This document shows, one piece after another, positions 54,917-64,000 of a stretch of 64,000 nt of DNA (position 1 is its first letter; every line of letters begins with the position of its first letter). Location: assembly GCA_037127255.1 (NCBI GenBank), contig JBANSL010000003.1, positions 43,335,314-43,399,313 of the forward strand. The letters run 5' to 3'. The notes under the pieces are model-generated. The model ran no database searches. It saw only the letters and a list, made by a program, of their open reading frames with translations, and was not told the DNA's origin. The DNA is from Persicaria tinctoria. Its lineage: Eukaryota; Streptophyta; Magnoliopsida; Caryophyllales; Polygonaceae. The translations under genes were made by a program, and so were the position numbers.

Positions 54917-54995
54917 TCTAATACAAATACGAGGCCCCAAAATTTTGAGGCCCTGTGCAATTGCACCATCCGCACACCCCATGGGCCGGCCCTGA
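54917..54995 (-). mobile_element. Possible terminus of a hAT-type element
   Basis: The complement starts CAGGGCCGGCCCATGGGG and continues GGGCCTCAAAATTTTGGGGCC, like the ends of plant hAT elements with ZMYM-type transposases. The other end was not found. Confidence 0.3.
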
Positions 54996-55285
54996 TTTGG
55001 GCTAGTATTTAGCCTAGCTTTTATAGTTTGAAGGAGAGGTCTATTTACTCAGTTTTTTTTTAATAAAGTTTGTTTAGAAATACAAAATAAAGATAATGAT
55101 ATGTTTTAATCGGTTTTGTTTTATGATCCATTTGGTCATGTTTGTTTTAATGACACTATATTTTAATAATATTATACCTATTTATTGTAATCTCACATCC
55201 TGATGACACTATATTTCATTAATATTATACCTATTTATTCTGTCACCAAAAGAAAACCCTAAGATACATTAAGAGATGAATAGCA

Positions 55286-55650
55286 AAGTATTATTAGTGG
55301 TGTCATCACCATAAAAACAGTGTCATCACAACTGTCACCAATAGAAAAACTTAGGACAAGGGAAAGTGTCACCACAAGTGTACAAAGTGGTGTCACCACA
55401 AGTGTACAAAGTGGTGTCACCACAAGTATACAAAGTGATGTCACCACCAGTGTAGCAAGGAAAAAAATGGTCAAATGTTATTAGTGGTGTCACCATGGAA
55501 AAATAGTGTCACCACTACTGTCACCAATGAAAAGCCCTAAGATACAAGAACAGATGAATAACAAAGTGTTATAAGTGGTGTCACCACCATAAAAACAGTG
55601 AAACCTCTGCTGTCACCAGAGGAAAACCCTAGGAAAAAGGGAGTGGTGTC
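55286..55650. repeat. tgtcaccac minisatellite with higher-order structure
   Basis: Three full 24-bp units of gtgtcaccacaagtgtacaa type (55366-55437) plus a partial one. A larger unit with attagtggtgtcaccac...ctgtcaccaatagaaa recurs at about 55286, 55475 and 55568. Confidence 0.85.
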
Positions 55651-55935
55651 GTGATGAACGTCGTTGGCACTTTCGCCCCTTGCCAAATAGTAATAATATC
55701 CAAACTTAAACACACATCCAATAGATTAGGCAATTAATCATTTGATAAACCAAATAACTACTAGTATAGTGATGAAGTCCGGTGTCAAACCCACGGGGAG
55801 AAGTGATTTCCTATTCAATAACTCTAACACAAAGACTCTTATAGCAAAGCAATGATTCGTAACAAGTAGCAAAGATGTAAAAGTAACCAAATTTATGACC
55901 GCAAAGTAAATTGATATCAAAGTAGAAAGAACATT
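55651..55935 (-). repeat. Decayed LTR fragment
   Basis: tactagtatagtgatgaagt...aacccacggggag resembles the ctagtatagcaag...gtcgatcccacagaga block of the element-C LTR family. Cut off by element D at 55936. Confidence 0.4.
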
Positions 55936-57149
55936 TGATGTATCTAAAGTAGCCATGTCTTTATGCATATTTTAGTTCCATATTCTATACATTTTGCATA
56001 TTTCGGGTTGGGAATATGTCGAATTTATGTAGTTTATGTTAATTTTTTAGAAATGGAGATCTACATAAGTTTCTGTTTAATATTGCAGAATATGGAACCA
56101 TTTCGGGAGAAAACCAAGAAACAAGGACGGAGGCCCAAGTCTACTCGATGTCGACTAGCCTATAAATAAAGCCCATGGGGCTGATTTCTATGAATTCAAT
56201 TTTCAGTAGGAGAAGTAGGAGAGAGAGAGAGAGTGAGTGGCCAAGAGGAGTTGGAGAAGCGAGAGCGGAATTGGCTTCCTTTGGTTGTAAGCTCTGTTTG
56301 ATTTAATGCAATTAGTTTCTTTTCATCAATCAATGTCTGAGGTTGCGATGAAGCGCGAGTAGTCCACCCACTTCTAGGGTTGGGGCGAGCCCGACGATAG
56401 CCATGCGTGTTTGAGGTAAAGATCCGACTTTTATCATGTTTTGAGCATCTACTACTTGTTATGTGTTTATTACCCATCTAATGGAGGTCCATGCTAACAA
56501 CTTGGATTGTAAACATAAAATCAGTAGAGACAATTAGGGTTTCTTGAAAGAGTTGTCTAATTGTTGGAAAAGGCGAAAGCTTAGTCCTTTGATGTTCACA
56601 TGATTATCTGTTTTATTTCTGCCTTATGCATGCTTGGTTATCGTTGTTGCAAACCCCAATCTTGGAAGTCTTTTACATACAGTTTAGTTCGAAATCCCAA
56701 AGCACTTGTCTTTATTTTCTTTCATTTTAGTTTTCTGTCTTCCTCGAGATCGACTAGCACTCCTCGATCTCGAGTTACTGATTCTCGATCCAGCATCGCC
56801 GTAGCTTCTGTGTCCAGGTGATCGACCAAGCCAACCCGACGTCGACGATTCTACTCGATCTCGAGTAAGCCTTACTCGATCTTGACCAAAACCGCCGGGA
56901 GTTGCTGCTGCGTTGTGCTCGACTGGTCCGATCTTCTGTCGACTAACCACAACTCGAGATCGAGGACACCTATGGTCGACTTCTGTTCGTGAGATTTCTC
57001 CACTGCCTAGGATCCGCTGACACGCTTCCTCGTGGATCGATCCTGACTTCCCGCTCCTACATCAGGAGGAGGTCTTTTAATTATTTGCGTGGGCAGAATC
57101 TGGTTTGATCTATTTTATTATATTTCATACTCGATTTCCTCCTACAACA
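55936..57149 (+). repeat. 5' LTR of element D (1214 bp)
   Basis: Starts TGATGTATC, ends CTACAACA before the PBS. TATA box at about 56160-56167 (tataaata). It lacks about 0.75 kb of U3 present in the 3' LTR. Motif copies (cctcgagatcgac, ctcgatctcgag, ctcgatctcgagta) lie at 56740-56965. Confidence 0.7.
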
Positions 57150-57152
57150 AAT

Positions 57153-57170
57153 TGACGCCGTTGCCGGGGA
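57153..57170 (+). other. Primer binding site for tRNA-Asp (element D)
   Basis: tgacgccgttgccgggga, one mismatch to the complement of tRNA-Asp. Confidence 0.85.
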
Positions 57171-57339
57171 GATATCAATCGCGCCTAGTTTAATTATGTT
57201 TAAGGTTCAGAAAAACCCATCCCTTTTTCTTACCCTATCACATACCCTACCACCACCTACCTCACTGGTACCAACTGGGTGCCAAGCTTTTGCTACTAAT
57301 TTGTGTTCTTGATTGTGATTTCAAAGCTTAGGTACAAAG

Positions 57340-58176
57340 ATGGAAGACTTTGTCGAAGGGAATCCTGCATGGGAAGAATGGTATCAAGATTTGAGACGGA
57401 GGAATAGGATCGTAGTGGAGGAGGCACGATTAAGGGAAATAGCCCGGCTGGAGGACTTAGTCCGAAGACTTGAGGCTTCCTATCGTTCTGAAGGATTAGA
57501 GCTTCCTTCTTATGAGGAAATTGAAGCTATGGAGAGTGATGAGGAAGAAGAAGATTGGAACGAACAATGGGTACTCCCACGGTACATGAGAGCAACAATG
57601 CCAATCGATGTTGACTACCCCATAGTCGACGTTGACCACATTACAGAAACCCAGGTATGTCCTTCCCCGATCTCAATTCCACCTTTGTAATCTATCTTTG
57701 AAAAACCATTTGAAGGACCACAAGAAGAAAAAGCACTAGAAGAGAAGAAGTTGGACATTGTTGCCCAAGGCATTCCAAGATCGCTTTTACCTTACAAAGT
57801 GAAGGCTATCCCCGATGATTTTGAGCAACCGATGATCATATTCAAGTATGGGGTCCTAGCAAAGTGGTATGAAGCTCCGCATGATGAGGTGGAAATATCT
57901 CTTCCCACTCCACTGTTTTGCTGTAGTGGAGACACACAAACAAATCAACATATGAAGCAAAAGAGGTATGATGATGAGGTATGTATATTTTCTTTATGTC
58001 TTCCTTTATACATGCTAGCTGGAGCCCAGGAAGATGAATCGGTGAAGCCATGGAGCGTTCACTCGGGGAGGTTTAAGCTTATTCACATAATGCCCCCGGA
58101 TGACATCCCACGCTTCCCACCACCGGATCAACCACCAGATCCACCTATACCTCCGGAAAAAGATGAGCCAGGCTAA
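57340..58176 (+). pseudogene. Small ORF of element D, unknown protein
   Basis: ATG at 57340 begins MEDFVEGNPAWEEWYQDLRR. One frame runs to 58176 (278 sense positions) broken by a single TAA at 57688-57690. Features: a coiled coil (about residues 20-55), an acidic run (MESDEEEEDWNEQW), a PIDVDYPIVDVDH segment that again comes from tcgacgttgac-type DNA, and a Pro-rich C-terminus (PPDQPPDPPIPPEKDEPG). It sits where gag would be but shows no gag core or zinc knuckle. I do not recognise it. Confidence 0.55.
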
Positions 58177-58179
58177 TGC

Positions 58180-59537
58180 TTAATAAAGAAGTCGGCCTAG
58201 CGACTATAAAATCTAGAGCTTGTAAATAAACTTTATTTTTGGAACTTTTGGACATTGTTGCTTTTTGTTTGTTTTTTGAACTTTTAGTTTTTCTATTGTG
58301 GGTATATGTCTTCTACACTTTTCAGGTGTATGGATAGAAGCAAGCTATATTCAGACTCGGCCCAGACATTCTTTTCGATATTAAGAGGCCCAGCACACCT
58401 GTCTAGTGAGTTTCTTTCTTTACCCTTGTTTTTATACAGTGAGGACACTGTAATGTTTAAGTATGGGGTGGGGGAAGGGGTCATTATTGAGAAAAATGAC
58501 CCCCATTGAAAATTTTGATTAATGTCATGGAAGCTTTATATTGAACTCGACGATGCAAAATTGGATTCATTAGAGATATATCATGAAATTGCCTAGTAAA
58601 GGGAAGTCACAATGAAGTGCATATTTTCTTGAAAACCATGAAAGGAGGTAAAATTTGAAGTTGCTTTTGACATGTTGCATGATAAGAGGATGGAGGACTT
58701 TATATTTCCATATAATGCTCATATGTTTATATTCCTAGCCTTATGCTTATGCATCACAAAAGCCATAAAATGTCTTATTTCATATATTGCTCCACATGAT
58801 CTAAATATTTCCATTCTTTACCTTATCCGAGGATTATGTTGAGAATGATGTTACATTATGGAGATGTTATATGGTTGTTGTGTTGTTATTATCATTATTG
58901 GAGTTTGGCAGGAAATTGTTTGAAATTTATGGAAAATTTAACGAGTGAAAGAAAATCCAATCACCTCAGGATATATAGGTAGATTGACCATGCTTGCTAA
59001 GATAATAGTTTGGCGAGATGGGACACATTGTGAGGAGTCCAAAGCACTAAGTATCCGGGGTCATTCATGACACCCATGTTTGCGACTTGCGAGAAGGCAG
59101 TGCTGAGGTTAGAGAGGTAAAAACATTTTTATTGAAAAAAAAAGCATTATGAAAGTTGATGAATCTTATGAAAAAGAATGTGGTATGAAATTCAGTTTGG
59201 AAATACTCCATTTCCCCGGATCATTAGCACCACATTGCCAAAACTTGCCCATCTTTAGCCTTTTACCAATCTATTCCTTATTGAGCTTAAATTGAAGTCC
59301 TCTTGATTATTAATGCTTTGTCATATGAATTGTTTTTGCATAACCCTCTTTTTGTGTGTAGATGTTGCTTTTAAATTGCACATGTATGCATTTGTGGCAC
59401 AAGTAACTTTTCGATGATGGTAATTGATTGCAGTGTTATATAAGAATGAATCTAATATGTTGAGAGTTTTGATTTCTTCCCCTGAATGACAATTAAAAGT
59501 ATTTCTTGAGGACAAGCAAGCTTAAGTATGGGGTGTT
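58180..59537 (+). other. 3' non-coding region of element D, shared with element A
   Basis: Closely follows 33980-35433 over its whole length, including the final aagcaagcttaagtatgggg. No open frame is conserved between the two. Confidence 0.75.
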
Positions 59538-61330
59538 TGATGTGAGTCTAATTCGCCATGTTTTACATGTACTTTTATATCGATTTTTGCATGCATTTCA
59601 TGCATATTGGGTTAGAATAATACAGAATCTGTGTAGTTTACACTTATTTGCACTATATGGAGGTCTACACAAGTTTTAGTTATATTTCGCAGAAATCGAA
59701 CGCACTTTGGAGCTTAAAGGAAACTCATGGAGAAGCTAAGAATGGTGCAGCTGGAGAAAATGCCATTTTTCACCATTTTTCATTCTGAATCAAGCTTTGA
59801 TGTCTTCATGAGAGTTGTATCCCTCGAAAAGAGCTTTCCAACGCATGGTCATATGCGTCAATCCGACGAACGAGAACTTGGGAAAGTGCGTTTCAAGAAC
59901 AGAGCAGAAAGCTGAGAGAACTTTACTCGATCTCGAGTTAATGTACTCGATCTCGAGGAAAGATGTCCGAGCACACCTGGTCGAGCAGAGCGTGGTCAAG
60001 AAGATGAGAGCCAGATCAACCCGACTCCGGAAGCCTTACTCGATCTCGATGAAAACTAGTCGAGATCGACAAACCTTGATGCCATGTCCGGAGTCGAGGA
60101 GCTATGCCAAGTCGAGAAGTCGAGGACGGAAGACGCCGAGCACCAACCTTACTCGAGATCGAGGAGACCCCAGGAGCCAATGTCCGAGCATGTCGAGGAA
60201 GAGCAACTCGAGACGCCGAGCTGAAGCTGAAGTCGACGACCATCCTACTCGAGATCGAAGAAACTCCTCGAGATCGAGTAAACCGTGTTCGGGAGCGCGT
60301 TACGCGGTTTTGTTGTCCTACTCGGATTGGGAGTCCTTGGATCCGATTCTATCCAATTTTGGCCGAGATCTATCTACATCTATCAAGTTCTATCTATGGA
60401 GAAGACCTATCAACACATGGAAGATATTCTACCTATTTTAGATTTATTTCCCTTTTAGATTTAATTTCTTAAATTGCATTTATTTATCTTAAAGCCTTTA
60501 GATAATTAGATTTAGATTTAGATAGACTTTCTTACCTAGAATAGCTAGGGAATGAAGCCTATAAATAAAGCCCTTAGGGGCTGATTTTCATTATTTCAAG
60601 TCAAGCGTTCTTAGGGCGTAAGGAGAGAGGAGAAAGGAGGAGGAGGAGAGAGAGAAGGAGAGAGAGAGAGAGAGAGAGGAGAAGGAAGGAGACGAACGAT
60701 TGTAAGGTTTAGTTTATTTTATGTCAAAGTTAATTTCTTTTATTATGGTTTGTTTCTAATTTCCTTCTTCTAGGGTTGGGGTGATCCCAACATAGATATG
60801 TGTGTTTGATTTATAAATCCATGAATTTATATGTCTTTATCATCATCTACCTATGAATTGGATAGTAATTAGGGTTTATTTGCGAGAGCCGACTAATCCT
60901 AATTAAGAAAAGATAGAAACAAATTAGGTCTTTATGCGAGAGCCTCTATCACCTAAATTGTTGGAATTTGCGAAAGTCGGTTCTTTGATATAAAGCATGC
61001 ATCTTTATGTGATTTATGATCTGCGCATATGTTTATTGTTGTGGTGATCCCTAACCTTGGAAGTTTGCATCTTTATTTGTTTTATTTTATTATTTTTTTA
61101 TTCGGCACATATTCTACCCGACACCAACCACCATTCCCTCTCCATCCATCGACATCGACTCCTCTATTCTTTGTCGACAGCAACCTCCTCACCTTTTTCC
61201 GCTATCCCTGAACCCCAAAACACACTAAACCTAGAACCGCTGACTTCTCTCCTGAGGACGAACCTGAGTCCCCTATACTATAGCGGGGGTCTTGACTATA
61301 AATTTATTTGGTCGAGAAACCCTCTCGTCA
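59538..61330 (+). repeat. 3' LTR of element D (about 1.8 kb)
   Basis: Starts TGATGTGAGTC. U3 holds a motif array at 59925-60295 (actcgatctcgag, ctcgagatcgag). A TATA box tataaata lies at about 60563, and a (GA)n tract at 60640-60690. The end (CTCGTCA) differs from the 5' LTR end. Confidence 0.65.
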
Positions 61331-61335
61331 ACATT

Positions 61336-62634
61336 TCACCTGCAATTCTATGACAATGGTTGGAATTCATGGTCCTCGGATTGATCTATTAATTATTCAT
61401 ATTTCTAGATCTACTTGACTAAAGTTGAGAGATCCACAGAGATTCACTCATCTTATTCAATATCACTAAAGAATAGCATTAAGGACTCAAATAATCAAGA
61501 CCAATTGGCACATTGACTCAACTCAATTAAAACTAATAGGCGCATACCGAACTCAGCCATCATCGAATCTACACAACATATCGCTACAAAAAAAAATTAA
61601 ATTTGCTTCGGCAAAAAGCCGTGGCAAAAGCCCATTTTAGGGTGGCAAAAGGCAATTAGCTTCGACTCTGCGACGGCTAATGGGGGCGTGGCGAATTGGA
61701 CGGTGGCAAAATTTGGTAGCTTCGGCTACTAGCCGTGGCAAAAAAAATTAGCCAAGGCTAAGCAACAGCAAAGCAACCTCTGAAGAAATGCATGACATAT
61801 TTGCCACGACTACTAGCCGTAGCTAAACTGTGGGTAGAAACCCCTCCCCCCCGCCTTTTAGCCCGGATTCTTTCGACCCAGTCTAAAAAGTCCAATATTT
61901 AAAAAAGAGAAATTTACAAGTATACCGCCAACCGATGATTTAGCAGCTACATCAATAGCTTTCGACGTACCATTCATTTCTCAACTATCCTCATTATAAC
62001 CCCCAAGAAAATATGCACCTAGAAACCATTTAAGATAAATAAAAAAAAACCTACCAGCAATGAAAGGATCCGCTGTTTTCAGTGTCTCGATGTCGAAAAC
62101 TAAGAATCCATGGTTGAATCTTCCAACTACAAAGATTAGAATAAGTATGGCATTTGCTACGTAAAACATCGCATTAGGTATGTAAAGGGAAAACCATGTT
62201 CATATGGAAAGGTAAGAAGACAAAAAAAACTATGAGTAAAACAAAGAAAAAGCAAGCAACCTTTCACACTCCCACTTTTACATTCCTTAAAAACCGATTG
62301 GCTCCAACCTCCAACTTTAGATGATTCACAAATGACAGACTCACAACAATTATGGTCTCAAGGTTCACAGAAAACTGCCTCTTTCAGTAAGTAATTAATA
62401 ACTCTCACATATTCTTTCAAAATAAGTTTTAGCTAGACTTAGTATTTATAGTGAAACTATACCCTACATTTATGTGACACTATGACCAGCTGGTTTCACC
62501 GTTAAAAACGAGGGAAATAAAGGTCGTAAAACATAGGATGCTAACCTAGGGGCATTCAAAAAATTATAGAGTAGATCATAGGTGAGAAAATAACATAAAC
62601 TAGAATCTAATATGTTATCATCCTTGATCATAAT
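61336..62634. other. Unassigned DNA with a possible CACTA terminus
   Basis: At 61583 gctacaaaaaaa followed by repeated gcttcggc, agccgtggcaaaa and ctactagccgt units (to about 61835) looks like a CACTA terminus with subterminal inverted repeats, but the first bases are cgcta, not cacta. No gene is supported in the rest. Confidence 0.35.
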
Positions 62635-63357
62635 TAGACCTGGGCAAACGCGGGCCGGCCCGCCCGGCCCGTCCCGCCCGCCCGCCTTGTTGGACAGGCT
62701 TGGGTAGAGGGAAAAGCCCAAGCGGGCCGCTAAGCCCGGCCCGCGCCCGCAGCGGGTACGGGATTGGGTAGGCCAATCTACCCGTTACGGGCCGCTAGGC
62801 CCGTAACGGGTACCCGCCTTTTTTTTATATTAAAATTAATATATGTATATATATATATATAGATGTAATAAATAATTTTATATTAATTATTCATTAAAAA
62901 AATAAAAAACAGTAACTACATATAATAACTATACATATGTATGTAAGTAATTTATATATGTATGTAAATAAAAAATAAATAAATAACAGTAGGTTTAGTA
63001 GTATATTTTTTTGATTAAAACCTAGTAGTTACTATTTAGTATATAAATAATATATGTAATAAAAAACAGTAGGTATATAAATAATAAATGTAATATATAT
63101 ATTTTAAAATTGATTATAATAAACTTATTATAACTTTAATAAATAAAAATTGATTAGGTTTGCGGGTACCCGCGGGCTACCCGCACCCGCATTTGCGAAC
63201 AGGCTTGGACACGACTTTCAACCCGTTAAGCGGGGTTAGCCCGGCCCGCGCCCGCAACAACGGGACAAAATGTCGAGCAAAGCCCGGCCCAAGCCCGGCC
63301 CAAGCCCGGCCCAAGCCCGGCCCAAGCCCGGCCCAAGCCCGCGTTTGCCCGGGTCTA
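62635..63357. mobile_element. hAT-type MITE (723 bp)
   Basis: Terminal inverted repeats TAGACCYGGGCAAACGCGGGC flanked by an 8-bp duplication ATCATAAT (62627-62634, 63358-63365), the hAT signature. GC-rich ends, with five cggcccaagcc-type tandem units at 63283-63345, surround an AT-rich core. No coding capacity; predicted frames in the GC-rich ends are artefacts of the repeat. Confidence 0.85.
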
Positions 63358-63365
63358 ATCATAAT

Positions 63366-64000
63366 CAACTTATCTTAGTTAAGCTTAACCTAGGGGCATT
63401 CACAAAATTAATGTTGATGCAGAAACATAAAAATTACTCTATTTCATAGCAATCAACGATACTTTAAAAGAGGGTTCAACAAATATACTACAAGAGGTAA
63501 ATGTTCATGATAAAACATTGCAAGGCTAGATACTACAAAGATACTTTACAACAGACCAAAAAAGGCTCACAAAACATTTGAATTCTAAAAAGTAAATGGA
63601 GATAGATTTAACTTCGTGTATATTTTAATAAGTAATCCAAACATACGAATGCACACATCATTTTGATTCTCTTAATTATCTTCTATTCTCCACCCACTTA
63701 CATCCTACATTGCTACCAAAGCATTTATACTATTTTCAGTAATCAGCCTAAGTAAAACATTTATACTATCAACACTCTCAAATGATCGACATAAAGAACA
63801 TATATTTGAAACCATACAAGATCGTATACCGAAACTAAAGGAGAAAAAAAACAAAAGAAATATATATGGATAAATAGTTTCAGTATATTTGAGAAAATAC
63901 AAACCTTTTCTATTAGATCTAGAATATCTTGGTTATCAACAAACTTAATGTAGCTTCAATTAATCTCCTCTTTCTCATAATTTTCTTGCTACATTTTGAA
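63366..64000. other. AT-rich DNA, no gene seen
   Basis: No convincing frame. The text aacctaggggcattca at 63388 repeats that at 62543 on the other side of the MITE. Confidence 0.5.

Larger units (their letters stand above)
55936..61330 (+). mobile_element. LTR element D (Athila-related, no gag or pol)
   Basis: LTRs at 55936-57149 and 59538-61330, a tRNA-Asp PBS at 57153, a polypurine tract (aagtatggggtg) before the 3' LTR, and acatt on both sides (55931-55935, 61331-61335). The interior (2.4 kb) holds one small ORF and a non-coding part shared with element A. The LTRs differ strongly in length and sequence, so the element is old or a recombinant. It would depend on other elements for movement. 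Confidence 0.7.

Noticed and set aside
54361..54982. Long Tyr/Val/Cys/Met-rich open frames on both strands
   Set aside because: Produced by the (CATA/CGTA)n microsatellite, which is open in several frames on both strands.
63160..63378. Pro/Ala/Arg-rich frames
   Set aside because: Translation of the GC-rich cggcccaagcc repeats at the MITE end.

Overview
This window is nuclear DNA of a eudicot plant. It contains a spliced host gene, Athila/Tat-type and Sirevirus-like LTR retrotransposons, CACTA, hAT and Mutator-like DNA transposons, and an endogenous plant pararetrovirus. I could not identify the species. Almost all of it is nested repeats. The only clear host gene is a two-exon Ninja-family (AFP/NINJA-type) transcriptional corepressor gene on the minus strand at 47199-49046.

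Layout, left to right. (1) 1-5560: decayed Tat-type Ty3/gypsy element, minus strand, running off the left edge. (2) 7260-7500: one terminus of a CACTA transposon, followed by a TNPD transposase scrap at 8187-8390. (3) 9252-15146: Sirevirus-like Ty1/copia element with 5' LTR, gag and most of pol, cut off inside RNase H. (4) 15147-18587: minus-strand Athila-type element B (gag, PBS, 1999-bp LTR), joined back to back to the truncated copia element. (5) 18588-26976: older Athila-type element C, split by a 6.6-kb CACTA transposon (18802-25429, TSD TCA). That CACTA carries fragments of at least five unrelated host genes, all in one orientation. (6) 28031-45333: Athila-type element A with 2.3-kb LTRs and TSD CATAC. 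It encodes gag, protease and only the tail of integrase. Its 3' LTR is split by a 7.58-kb nearly complete pararetrovirus (36393-43975) flanked by a 10-bp direct duplication. (7) 47199-49046: Ninja-family gene with a palindrome-rich MITE (49481-49941) in its upstream region. (8) 50053-53343: Mutator-like element with 350-bp TIRs and a spliced GRF-zinc-finger ORF. (9) 53651-53830: copper-ATPase (HMA) N-terminal relic. (10) 54540-55650: SINE-like, microsatellite and minisatellite DNA. (11) 55936-61330: LTR element D with one small unfamiliar ORF and no gag or pol. (12) 62635-63357: hAT-type MITE with TSD ATCATAAT.

The most unusual signal is a dispersed inverted-repeat motif, tcgatctcgac / gtcgagatcga. 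It recurs in arrays in the LTRs of elements A, B and D (upstream of the TATA box and again in U5) and inside the coding region of element A. There it is read as a repeated peptide (about SxSTSLVEID) and occupies the place where RT, RNase H and the integrase core should be. The same hairpin-forming DNA is thus used as LTR sequence and as polyprotein linker in a family that has lost its own reverse transcriptase.

Order of events from nesting: element C is oldest among the nested set, and B and the CACTA landed in it. Element A inserted separately, and the pararetrovirus then landed in its 3' LTR.
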